DNA of 64,000 nucleotides from Calditrichota bacterium (lineage in GTDB: Bacteria > Zhuqueibacterota > JdFR-76 > BMS3Abin05): NCBI GenBank assembly GCA_013151735.1, contig JAADHR010000127.1:1-64000 (forward strand), written 5' to 3'. The stretch's first letter is position 1; each line of letters begins with the position of its first letter. A model generated the notes under the pieces. It was not told the DNA's origin, ran no database searches, and saw nothing but the letters and a program-made list of their open reading frames with translations. A program made the translations under genes and the position numbers. Positions 36,021-44,326 of the stretch are shown here, piece after piece.

Positions 36021-37010
36021 TTGGCGAAAAAAACAATTGCAATGATAACGGGTACCGGGCACGCCGTTCCCGAGCGGGTGTTAACCAATCATGATCTGGC
36101 AGAAATGGTGGACACCTCTGATGAATGGATCCGGACACGGACGGGAATTGTCGAACGACACATTGCGAATGATAATGAAGGAACCTCTGATTATGCAGCA
36201 CGGGCTGCAAAAGAAGCCTTAAAAGAAGCACATCTGGCAGCGGACGAATTGGACCTGATCCTTTTCGGAACGGTAACGCCAGATATGTATTTCCCCTCTG
36301 CCGCTTGTTTTCTTCAAGAAAAAATTGGCGCGGTCAATGCAGCCGCATTGGATATCAGCGCTGCCTGTTCGGGCTTTTTGTACGGATTGACGCTTGCAGA
36401 AGGCATGATTGCCTCCGGTAAGTATAAAAATATTTTGGTGATAGGAGCTGAACTGCTCAGCCGCATTACCGATTGGACGGATCGGGCAACCTGTGTTCTT
36501 TTCGGCGATGGCGCCGGTGCGGCTGTTGTGCAGCCTTCAGATGGCGAAAGAGGAATCATTAGCTCCTATATAAAAAGTGACGGACGGCTTTGGCACCTTC
36601 TTAACATGCCGGGCGGAGGATCGTTATTGCCTCCCGCTAAGGCAAAGGATGATCCCAAAGCCTTCTATCTGAAAATGGAAGGGCGAGAGGTGTTCCGCCA
36701 TGCCGTGACTTTAATGGGTGAGTCTTCCGTTCGCGTTTTGGAAGAGGCCGGATTAACGGGTGAGGATCTGGATATTTTTATTCCTCATCAGGCGAATCTT
36801 CGCATTATTCAGGCCATCGCCAAACGCTTGAATGTTCAGGATGATAAGGTGTATGTCAATCTGGACAGATACGGAAACACCTCGGCAGCATCAATTCCGA
36901 TTGCATTGAACGAAGCCCGAAAAAATGGTCGAATCAATCCCGGAAACTTGATTCTGGCTGTTGCATTTGGCGCTGGTTTTACCTGGAGCTCGGTGCTTTT
37001 CCGCATCTAA
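36021..37010 (+). CDS. fabH: Beta-ketoacyl-ACP synthase III
   Basis: FabH condenses acetyl-CoA (or a branched starter) with malonyl-ACP to begin fatty acid synthesis. The catalytic triad is visible: Cys in DISAACSGFLYG, His in IPHQANLRII and Asn in YGNTSAASIP. TTG 36021 is preferred because AGGAG (36009-36013) ends seven bases before it, giving 329 residues. GTG 36015 overlaps the plsX stop (GTGA) but lies only one base from that site. The N-terminus then reads AKKTIAMITGTGHAVPE, as in other FabH. Confidence 0.95.
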   Translation: MAKKTIAMITGTGHAVPERVLTNHDLAEMVDTSDEWIRTRTGIVERHIANDNEGTSDYAARAAKEALKEAHLAADELDLILFGTVTPDMYFPSAACFLQEKIGAVNAAALDISAACSGFLYGLTLAEGMIASGKYKNILVIGAELLSRITDWTDRATCVLFGDGAGAAVVQPSDGERGIISSYIKSDGRLWHLLNMPGGGSLLPPAKAKDDPKAFYLKMEGREVFRHAVTLMGESSVRVLEEAGLTGEDLDIFIPHQANLRIIQAIAKRLNVQDDKVYVNLDRYGNTSAASIPIALNEARKNGRINPGNLILAVAFGAGFTWSSVLFRI

Positions 37011-37145
37011 TTCAAAACCCGTAATTTTAGATATATCAATTCCTTTAGCCGCTTTTGCGGGCAAAAATCTGAGAGGGACACCTGTCGTTTTTTCGGAATC
37101 AGGGAAATTAGGATTGCATCGATAGTGGAGAGAGAGGGTTATAAA

Positions 37146-38237
37146 ATGGCAGAACGTCATAAAAAACAGAGCAAAACGATGAAGTCTTTTGCACGAGTGG
37201 GGCTTTTTCTCACACTAATTGCAAGCATTTTTGTTGGATTTGCCTGTGGACCGACCAAAGTGCCGGTTCACGTGATGAAACCGGCCAGGGTAAACCTGAA
37301 AGGGATTCGGCGAGTGGCCGTGACCGAATTTACCGGTCCGGGGCAATCCGGTAATTTGGTTGTCAGTATTTTGAATTCCCAGTTGCTGAATTCCAATTAT
37401 TTTGACGTTTTGGAACGGGAAAAATTGCAGGACGTCATGCGGGAATATCAGCTTTCGATGGCCGGCATCGTTAATCCGGATCAGGCCAAACAAATCGGAC
37501 AGCTGTTAGGTGTGGACGGGATTATTACGGGGGAAGTAACGGCCTATTCCGTTGAGGATGAGAGCGGCAAGGAGCGCGTAAAGGAAAACGTGTGGACCGG
37601 CAAATACGAAAAGGACGCCAAAGGTAATTTCATTTATACCAAGGATATTTTTGGAAAAAAGCACAAGAAGAAGGTCTATCGTGAACAGTTTGTGACGCAT
37701 TATTACAAGATTCGCCGGGGGACGGTCACGGTTACCTTTCGGGTAATTGACGTGGCCTCAGGGGCGATTTTAACGGCAAAAACCTACAGCCGGAACTACA
37801 CAAGCTCCAAAATTCGGGATGGCCGCGGCACCCTGAAATCGCGCGACGCCATTTTAACGGATTTAACGCGTCAAATTGTCCGTGAATTTGTGATGGACAT
37901 TGCCCCCCACGAGGTGACGCTGAAACGTGCCATTTTGGGCGGCCCCGGCCCCATTGACGCGGGCAAAAAAATGGCACAAAACAATTTGTGGCCGGAAGCT
38001 ACCAAATTATGGGAGCAGGCCGTTAAAATATACCCTAATAAACCCGAAGCATATTACGATTTGGGGTTGGCTTACGAGGTTCAGGGGCGCCTGGACGAGG
38101 CCGAAAAACTGTACCAGAAGGCGGTTCAGCTAAAACCGGATAAACTGTATATGCGGGCCCTTTCGGAAATTCGTCAGGCCAAACTGGAGCGGTTAAAGCT
38201 GGAAGAACAACTTAAGGGAAGGAATTTGAAGCGCTGA
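37146..38237 (+). CDS. CsgG-like lipoprotein with TPR tail, inserted in the fab operon
   Basis: This protein of about 363 residues has a basic N-terminus, a hydrophobic signal and a Cys at the end of IFVGFACGPTK, a lipoprotein-like signal although the lipobox is not canonical. The next 200 residues resemble the CsgG/curli-assembly fold (RRVAVTEFTGPG, LLNSNYFDVLEREKLQDVM, LLGVDGIITGEV, TVTFRVIDVASGAIL). TPR repeats follow at about 280-335 (AYYDLGLAYEVQGRLDEAEKLYQKAV). It probably sits in the periplasm or outer membrane. ATG 37146 is preferred over GTG 37125 because GAGAGAGAGG precedes it. Its stop overlaps the fabD ATG, so it is co-translated with lipid synthesis genes. The function is unknown. 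Confidence 0.75.
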   Translation: MAERHKKQSKTMKSFARVGLFLTLIASIFVGFACGPTKVPVHVMKPARVNLKGIRRVAVTEFTGPGQSGNLVVSILNSQLLNSNYFDVLEREKLQDVMREYQLSMAGIVNPDQAKQIGQLLGVDGIITGEVTAYSVEDESGKERVKENVWTGKYEKDAKGNFIYTKDIFGKKHKKKVYREQFVTHYYKIRRGTVTVTFRVIDVASGAILTAKTYSRNYTSSKIRDGRGTLKSRDAILTDLTRQIVREFVMDIAPHEVTLKRAILGGPGPIDAGKKMAQNNLWPEATKLWEQAVKIYPNKPEAYYDLGLAYEVQGRLDEAEKLYQKAVQLKPDKLYMRALSEIRQAKLERLKLEEQLKGRNLKR

Positions 38238-39154
38238 TGACAGGGTTTGTTTTTCCGGGACAGGGATCGCAGCAGGTGGGAATGGGAGCAGATGTGTACG
38301 CATCCCACAAGCTGGCAAAAGAATATTACGATTATGCGTGCACGGTGCTGGATTTTGATCTTAAAACGGTTTCGTTTGAAGGCCCGGAGGATCGCCTTAA
38401 ACAAACCTATATTACACAGCCTGCGCTTTTTGTCCACAGTGTTGTAATGGATGCTCTTTTAAAGGAAAAGGGAGTTCGTCCGGGGCTTGTTGCCGGACAC
38501 AGCCTGGGAGAATATTCGGCTGTGGTGTCGGCGGGGGCGCTAACCTTTGAGCAGGCCTTGTCTCTGGTAAAACTGCGCGGGGAGCTGATGCAGCATGCGG
38601 GAGAAAAGCAGCCGGGAACCATGGCCGCAATTATCGGGTTGTCGGAGGAGAATGTTCGGGAGCTTTGTAAAACCGCTTCATCTGCAGGTGTTGTGGTTCC
38701 GGCGAATTTCAACTCTCCCGGGCAAATTGTTATTTCCGGCTCCGTGGAAGGCGTGCATCGGGCGGTGGAGCTGGCCCGGGAACAGGGTGCCAAACGGGCG
38801 GTAGAACTGGTTGTGAGCGGAGCCTTTCATTCCCCGCTCATGGAGAGTGCCGCAGGGGAGCTGGAAAAAGCGCTCAAGGCGGCCGATTTTCATAAACCGG
38901 AAATCCCGCTCGTGTCGAATGTCACGGCACGCGCTACCACTGATCCGGAGGAAATCCGATCCAATCTGCTTCAGCAGCTCACTCATCCGGTACGATGGGT
39001 GGAAAGTGTGAAGGAAATGATTGCCCGGGGTGTCACACAGTTTTTTGAAGTAGGCTCCGGGCGCGTGTTGACGGGGCTCAGCAAGCGGATTGATCGACGT
39101 GTTCCCTGTGTACCGGTCGGAACGGTACAGGATTTGGAAAAAATTTCTATCTAA
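38237..39154 (+). CDS. fabD: Malonyl-CoA:ACP transacylase
   Basis: FabD loads malonyl groups on ACP. The 305-residue protein begins TGFVFPGQGSQQVGMG and has the active-site Ser in GHSLGEYSA, the Arg region VKLRGELMQ, the His in GAFHSPLM and NVTA. The start overlaps the end of the lipoprotein gene (TGATG), showing tight coupling. Confidence 0.97.
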   Translation: MTGFVFPGQGSQQVGMGADVYASHKLAKEYYDYACTVLDFDLKTVSFEGPEDRLKQTYITQPALFVHSVVMDALLKEKGVRPGLVAGHSLGEYSAVVSAGALTFEQALSLVKLRGELMQHAGEKQPGTMAAIIGLSEENVRELCKTASSAGVVVPANFNSPGQIVISGSVEGVHRAVELAREQGAKRAVELVVSGAFHSPLMESAAGELEKALKAADFHKPEIPLVSNVTARATTDPEEIRSNLLQQLTHPVRWVESVKEMIARGVTQFFEVGSGRVLTGLSKRIDRRVPCVPVGTVQDLEKISI

Positions 39155-39171
39155 AAACTTTGGGAATTTTT

Positions 39172-39918
39172 ATGAAAAAGCTTACGGACAAGGTCGTTGT
39201 GATTACGGGGGCTGCCCGTGGAATTGGCCGGGCGATTGCGCTTCGCGTGGCTGAGGAAGGAGCCAGGGTTTCTATCGTAACGCGCTCAAGCGTGGAAAAA
39301 TTGGCGGAAGTGGCCGAACAAATCGAGTCTGGCGGCGGAGAGGTCCTTCAAATTCAGGCCGATGTTTCCGGTGTGGACGAGGCCAAACGAATTATTTCTG
39401 AAACGATTGAAAAATTTGGGAAAATCGATATCCTCATTAATAATGCCGGAATTACCAAAGACAATCTTTTGATTCGTCTGAAGGAACAGGATTGGGATTC
39501 CGTGATGGCAGTCAACTTGAAGGGAACCTTCAATTGCCTCAAGGCCGCGGCCCGTCCGATGATGCGGCAGCGATCCGGTAAAATCATTAACATGAGCTCC
39601 GTCGTCGGAATGATGGGGAACGCCGGGCAGGTCAATTATGCTGCCTCCAAGGCCGGAATTATCGGAATGACCAAGGCGGCTGCCAAGGAGTTGGCGGCCT
39701 GGAATATTACGGTCAATGCGGTTGCTCCGGGTTACATCGAAACCGACATGACCGCATCCATTCCGGAAGAAGCGAAAAAGCTTATGTTGCAATGGATTCC
39801 GCTTCAACGTCCCGGGAAGCCTGACGATGTGGCCGGGGTGGTTGCCTTCCTCTGTTCGGATGATGCGAACTACATGACCGGCCAGATTATCCAGGTGGAT
39901 GGCGGTATGAGAATGTAG
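39172..39918 (+). CDS. fabG: 3-oxoacyl-ACP reductase
   Basis: This NADPH-dependent short-chain dehydrogenase has GAARGIGRAI as the cofactor loop, NNAG, the catalytic Ser in NMSSVVG and Y-x3-K in NYAASKAG. The C-terminus GQIIQVDGGMRM is that of FabG. ATG 39172 (248 residues) is preferred to TTG 39160. It lies between fabD and acpP in the standard order. Confidence 0.96.
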   Translation: MKKLTDKVVVITGAARGIGRAIALRVAEEGARVSIVTRSSVEKLAEVAEQIESGGGEVLQIQADVSGVDEAKRIISETIEKFGKIDILINNAGITKDNLLIRLKEQDWDSVMAVNLKGTFNCLKAAARPMMRQRSGKIINMSSVVGMMGNAGQVNYAASKAGIIGMTKAAAKELAAWNITVNAVAPGYIETDMTASIPEEAKKLMLQWIPLQRPGKPDDVAGVVAFLCSDDANYMTGQIIQVDGGMRM

Positions 39919-40026
39919 GTGAAAAGGATGATTTTGTTTTTTTGTTGAAAGAAGAATGCGGAAATGTTCCCTTAAACAAAAATGGAACATTGAGAAATAC
40001 GAACTAAAAATGGAGGTAAAGGACGC

Positions 40027-40269
40027 ATGGCAGTTGACGATCGGGTAAAAGAAATTATTGTGGATCAACTGGGTGTGGATCCAAGTCAGGTTACAGAAGA
40101 TGCTCATTTTATCGAAGATTTGGGCGCTGACTCATTGGATACCGTTGAACTTGTGATGGCCTTTGAAGAAGAGTTTGGGATTGAAATTCCTGATGAAGAT
40201 GCTGAAAAAATGACCACCGTCGGAAAGGCAATCGAATATCTGCATCAGAAGTTGGCAGAAAAAGAATAA
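40027..40269 (+). CDS. acpP: Acyl carrier protein
   Basis: This 80-residue acidic protein carries the phosphopantetheine serine in the [13 protein letters not shown] motif. It carries the growing acyl chain between Fab enzymes and hands it to PlsX. The start is preceded by GGAGG. A long-loop inverted repeat (GAAGTGCC at 40347, GGCACTTC at 40387) lies downstream but lacks a clear U run. Confidence 0.98.
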   Translation: MAVDDRVKEIIVDQLGVDPSQVTEDAHFIEDLGADSLDTVELVMAFEEEFGIEIPDEDAEKMTTVGKAIEYLHQKLAEKE

Positions 40270-40500
40270 ACTTTTTTTCTACAAATACGTGTGATCGAAA
40301 AACATCTTTTTTAGGAGTATTTTTCGATTCTGTTGGCCAGAAAAAAGAAGTGCCTGTTTCCTTAAAAGATTTTAATTTCGGGGGCGGGCACTTCCCCAAT
40401 TATTAAAGTTCTTACCCAGGGGCGCGGATCAGATGAATCCGCTCCCCAGTTTTTAAGTATGAAATAACCGATCATTTGGAATCAGACGAAAGGATGCACC

Positions 40501-41742
40501 ATGAGTCGAAGGGTTGTGGTTACGGGCATGGGCGCCATAACTCCCATCGGATTAACCGTGGATGATTTCTGGAAATCCCTTGTGGAGGGTGTCAGTGGGG
40601 TCGATTATTTGACCAAATTTGACACCAGTGAATATGCAACCAAATTTGCCGCCGAAGTAAAAAATTTTGACCCCACCCGGTACATGGATCGCAAGATTGC
40701 CCGGCGGATGGATGCATTTACTCAATATGCCGTGGCGGCCGCCAAAGAAGCCGTTGAACACTCCGGTCTCGAATTTGAGAAAGAGGATCCGTTTCGTGTG
40801 GGTGTGGTTGTGGGTTCCGGAATTGGCGGACTGAAAAAATTTGAAGATGAAGTGCGCAAGCTGGTTGAGTTCGGCCCCAAACGCGTCAGCCCGTTTTTGA
40901 TTCCAATGATGATCTCGAATATTTCTCCCGGGTACATTTCGATGATTTATGGCGTGAAGGGCATCAACTACTCCCCCACGTCGGCCTGCGCCACCGCGGC
41001 CCACGCCATTGCTCTGGCTTATCGGGAAATCAAATACGGCAATTCGGACGTCATTATTTCCGGAGGAAGCGAAGCGCCTTTGACCCATGTCGGAATATCC
41101 GGGTTTAATGCCATGCATGCCATCTCCGAAGAGAATGACAATCCCAAAAAAGCGAGTCGCCCATTTGACGCCACACGAAGCGGATTTGTCATGAGCGAAG
41201 GGGGCGCCATTGTTATTCTGGAAGAATTGGATCACGCAAAAGCCCGTGGGGCCAAAATATTTGCAGAAGTTGTCGGCGCCGGAATGACGGCCGATGCCTA
41301 CCATATTACCGCCCCCGATCCGGAAGCGATTGGCGCGGCCAATGCAATGAGTCTGGCAATCCGGGAAGCCGGCCTAAAACCGGAAGAGGTCGACTACATT
41401 AATGCTCACGGTACATCCACACCTCACAATGATCGGATGGAAACAGAGGCAATCAAAAAGGTTTTTGGCGATTATGCGTATGAAATCGCCATAAGTTCCA
41501 ACAAGTCGATGATCGGGCACATGCTGGGCGCAGCGGGTGCCATTGAATTTATTGCCAGCATTTTGACGATCCGGAATGGGCTTGTTCCCCCGACCATCAA
41601 TTACGAACATCCTGACCCGGAATGTGACTTAAATTACACCCCCAACAAGGCCGTTAAAAAAGAGGTTCGCACGGCCATTAGCAATTCCTTCGGATTCGGG
41701 GGACACAATGTAACTCTGGCGGTGAAACGTTTCGATGAATAA
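40501..41742 (+). CDS. fabF: Beta-ketoacyl-ACP synthase II
   Basis: FabF elongates acyl-ACP. The 413-residue protein has the active-site Cys in TSACATAAHAI and the two catalytic histidines in NAHGTSTPHND and KSMIGHMLGAAGAIE, with NSFGFGGHN near the end. The length and motifs are typical. It follows acpP at 231 bp. Confidence 0.97.
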   Translation: MSRRVVVTGMGAITPIGLTVDDFWKSLVEGVSGVDYLTKFDTSEYATKFAAEVKNFDPTRYMDRKIARRMDAFTQYAVAAAKEAVEHSGLEFEKEDPFRVGVVVGSGIGGLKKFEDEVRKLVEFGPKRVSPFLIPMMISNISPGYISMIYGVKGINYSPTSACATAAHAIALAYREIKYGNSDVIISGGSEAPLTHVGISGFNAMHAISEENDNPKKASRPFDATRSGFVMSEGGAIVILEELDHAKARGAKIFAEVVGAGMTADAYHITAPDPEAIGAANAMSLAIREAGLKPEEVDYINAHGTSTPHNDRMETEAIKKVFGDYAYEIAISSNKSMIGHMLGAAGAIEFIASILTIRNGLVPPTINYEHPDPECDLNYTPNKAVKKEVRTAISNSFGFGGHNVTLAVKRFDE

Positions 41743-41820
41743 ACCCGGCGCCTGTACACAGTTAATCTTCGAGTTTACAATGTTTCCGATGGCGATATCC
41801 GATTTATTTTGCGATTCTTA

Positions 41821-42582
41821 ATGAAGAAGTGGTTTTCAAAAATTAGCCTGTTGGGCAAGAAGGAACACCGAGAAACAAACCGTTCCGAAGACGAAGAAAA
41901 ATTTTCACGTCTTTACCAGGCCCTGCACTATCGATTCAAAGATCCGGCTCTATTGATCCTGGCCCTGAAGCACCGCTCGTTTGTGGGGATGACCCATCAC
42001 TCTCACGCCGAAACGAATGAACGGCTCGAATTTTTGGGAGATGCCATATTGGGCCTGATTGTTACCGAATTCCTTTATAAGAAATACCCGACTCAACCGG
42101 AAGGCCGCCTGACGGAAATTAAATCCCTTGTGGTCAGTCGAAAAATTCTCACGCAGGTTGCCCGAAAAATCCACTTGGGCGAGTACCTTTATCTGGGAAT
42201 GGGTGAAGAAAAATCAGGGGGCCGCGATCGAAGTTCGATTATTTCGGATGCCATGGAGGCGGTGTTTGGTGCCGTTTATCTGGATGGCGGCTATGAGGCC
42301 ATCAAAAGCGTCATTGATTCACTTATTTTGGCCCATTTGGATGACATTCTGCACCGGTATTTAAATCGAAATTTTAAGAGCCAACTGCTGGAATACACGC
42401 AAGCCCACGGATTTGGAGTGCCCAGATATTTTGTTGAAGAAGAAACGGGGCCCGAACACGACAAATCCTTTCGGATTTCCGTTCAGGTAAAAGATAAAAC
42501 GTGGGGTGTGGGCCAGGGAAAAAACAAAAAGCAGGCCGAGCAGCAAGCGGCAAAAGATGCGTTAAGTAAAATAGAACATTAA
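41821..42582 (+). CDS. rnc: Ribonuclease III
   Basis: RNase III cleaves double-stranded RNA in rRNA and mRNA processing. The 253-residue protein has the catalytic signature NERLEFLGDAILG, the second acidic site DAMEAVFGAVYLDGG, and a C-terminal dsRNA-binding domain ending KKQAEQQAAKDALSKI. ATG 41821 is chosen over TTG 41809. The fab-rnc neighbourhood is conserved in many bacteria. Confidence 0.96.
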   Translation: MKKWFSKISLLGKKEHRETNRSEDEEKFSRLYQALHYRFKDPALLILALKHRSFVGMTHHSHAETNERLEFLGDAILGLIVTEFLYKKYPTQPEGRLTEIKSLVVSRKILTQVARKIHLGEYLYLGMGEEKSGGRDRSSIISDAMEAVFGAVYLDGGYEAIKSVIDSLILAHLDDILHRYLNRNFKSQLLEYTQAHGFGVPRYFVEEETGPEHDKSFRISVQVKDKTWGVGQGKNKKQAEQQAAKDALSKIEH

Positions 42583-42597
42583 GCACGGAGGACATTC

Positions 42598-43749
42598 ATG
42601 GATTACTTTTTGACCGAACAACAGCTCATGTTGAAAGAACTTGCGCACAAGGTTGCTGAAGAAAAAATTCGACCCGTGGCTGCGGAGTACGATCGCGAAG
42701 GGAAATTTCCCTGGGATATTGTGAAGATTTTTAAAGAACTGGGCTTTTTTGGAACGTATATTCCGGAAGAATATGGCGGATTTGGCGGGGGAATTATGGA
42801 TCTGGTCATTATGGTGGAAGAACTTTCCCGCGCCTGCGGGGGTATTTCTCTGGCCCTGGCCGCCACGGCACTCGGCACCTATCCGATTATTCTGGCGGGA
42901 AGCGAAGAACAGAAAAAGAAATACCTGCCGGAATTGGCCGAGGGGAATTATCTGGCGGCCTACTGTCTGACGGAACCGGGCGCCGGTTCGGATGCCGGAT
43001 CCATTAAAACCCGGGCCATTAAGGATGGAGATTCTTATGTGTTAAATGGCACCAAACATTTTATTACCAACGGCGGCGTGGCGGGTTTATACACGGTTTT
43101 TGCCAGTACGGATCCGGCCCGCGGCATGCGCGGAATTTCTGCCTTTTTGGTGGAAGACGGCACACCGGGACTCAAATTTGGAAAAAAGGAAGATAAGTTG
43201 GGCATTCGGGCCTCAGCAACAAGTGAAGTGATTTTTGAAGATTGCCGCATTCCGGCCAAAAATCTGCTTGGAAAAGAAGGCCGGGGGTTTCGGATTGCCA
43301 TGGATACCTTTGACCGCACCCGGCCGGGCGTAGCGGCACAGGCATTGGGGATTGCCCAGGGCGCCCTCGAATTGGCCGTGCAGTACACCAAAGAGCGGCA
43401 CCAGTTCGGGATGCCTATTTCCTCCTTTGAAGGCATTCAATTTAAGATAGCAGACATGGCCACCCGCGTGGAAGCCTCCCGCGGATTGGTTTACGGTGTT
43501 GCCAAAACGGTTGACGCCGGCACACAGAAGGATGTTTCCCGTGAATCGGCAATGGCCAAATTATTTGCTTCCGACACCGCTATGTACGTGGCCACCGAAG
43601 CCGTACAGCTTTTTGGCGGATACGGCTACATGAAGGATTACCCGGTTGAAAAATATTTCAGAGATGCCAAAATTACGCAGATTTACGAGGGCACGAACGA
43701 AATTCAGCGTCTGGTTATCGGACGCGATGTGGTAAAAAAAGGCGCGTAA
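42598..43749 (+). CDS. Acyl-CoA dehydrogenase (short/medium-chain type)
   Basis: This FAD enzyme oxidises acyl-CoA to trans-2-enoyl-CoA and passes electrons to ETF. The 383-residue protein has AYCLTEPGAGSDAGS, FITNG, RPGVAAQALGIAQGA, QLFGGYGYMKDYPVEKYFRDAKI and the catalytic glutamate (E364) in YEGTNEIQ. No ETF genes are in view. It starts 15 bp after rnc behind GGAGG and is probably co-transcribed with the fatty-acid genes. The substrate chain length cannot be told from sequence. Confidence 0.93.
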   Translation: MDYFLTEQQLMLKELAHKVAEEKIRPVAAEYDREGKFPWDIVKIFKELGFFGTYIPEEYGGFGGGIMDLVIMVEELSRACGGISLALAATALGTYPIILAGSEEQKKKYLPELAEGNYLAAYCLTEPGAGSDAGSIKTRAIKDGDSYVLNGTKHFITNGGVAGLYTVFASTDPARGMRGISAFLVEDGTPGLKFGKKEDKLGIRASATSEVIFEDCRIPAKNLLGKEGRGFRIAMDTFDRTRPGVAAQALGIAQGALELAVQYTKERHQFGMPISSFEGIQFKIADMATRVEASRGLVYGVAKTVDAGTQKDVSRESAMAKLFASDTAMYVATEAVQLFGGYGYMKDYPVEKYFRDAKITQIYEGTNEIQRLVIGRDVVKKGA

Positions 43750-43969
43750 CGTACCCAAAAGCAGCGGTTCCCGGGGATGAGTCCTTTCCCTTTGGGAGCT
43801 TGTCTGACCGAACATCCGGATTGGCCGCAAACAGCATTTGCCCGACTGGTTTTGTCATGGGATATTCAGATCCCGCAGCCAGCGGCAAATGACAAGCGGC
43901 AAGCAATACGATATAAAGGACCTCCGCTGCGTTCATGGATTTTTGCCCAACTTCTGTCGAAGGCATTAC

Positions 43970-43993
43970 GTAATCGCAGATTTTATGCCTGCG
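43970..43993 (+). repeat. REP-like hairpin, copy 7 (degenerate stem)
   Basis: GTAATCGCA-GAT-TTTAT-GCC-TGCG keeps the GTA foot, loop and outer stem of the ftsZ-flanking units, but the inner GAT/GCC no longer pairs fully. It is probably a decaying member of the same family. Confidence 0.6.
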
Positions 43994-44287
43994 AAGGTTT
44001 TCCGTTTTAACCCAGCGGCCTGAAAGGTTTAGGCCCCAAAATAGCGGGCAAAGGCTTTTTGGAGTCAAGCCCCATAAAAGGCCGCTTATGTGATATCAAG
44101 TGAACATTTTCCGCACAAGTTTGATAAAAATCATACGGATTAAGGATTAAGCCAGCCACTCCTCTGCAGACCGGTAACCGGTTCTTCGAAAAAATAAAGC
44201 TGATGTGATTTGAATAAACGCAGATCGCGATGGCAGCGTGAAACTTTTAGAAAATCTAATCGTGCAATAATTAACAAAACGTCCAAT

Positions 44288-44308
44288 GAATTCTTTTTAA
44301 GAGAATTC
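44288..44308. promoter_or_regulatory. Inverted repeat upstream of the sugar kinase gene
   Basis: GAATTCT (44288-44294) and AGAATTC (44302-44308) form a 7-bp inverted repeat with a 7-base centre, ending 18 bp before the kinase ATG. It is the right size for a repressor operator. No regulator gene is adjacent. Confidence 0.35.
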
Positions 44309-44326
44309 GTATCTTGAGGCCATAAA

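Larger units (their letters stand above)
43750..44326. other. Repeat-containing gap without a credible gene
   Basis: This 577-bp stretch has only short ORFs (up to 77 codons) whose translations resemble no protein. It contains a simple GCGGCAA/GACAAG repeat at about 43880-43904, one degenerate REP-like unit (43970-43993), and a small inverted repeat just before the sugar kinase gene (44288-44308). It looks like decayed sequence plus the regulatory region of the kinase operon. Confidence 0.5.

Noticed and set aside
40347-40394. Terminator between acpP and fabF
   Set aside because: The 8-bp stem has a 32-base loop and no U run, and fabF probably belongs to the same operon.
40552-41304. 250-codon minus-strand ORF opposite fabF
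   Set aside because: FabF motifs prove the plus-strand frame. The minus frame is low-complexity Gly/His/Asn sequence.
43777-44010. 77-codon plus-strand ORF in the gap before the kinase
   Set aside because: It overlaps simple repeats and a REP-like unit, lacks a clear ribosome binding site and resembles no protein.
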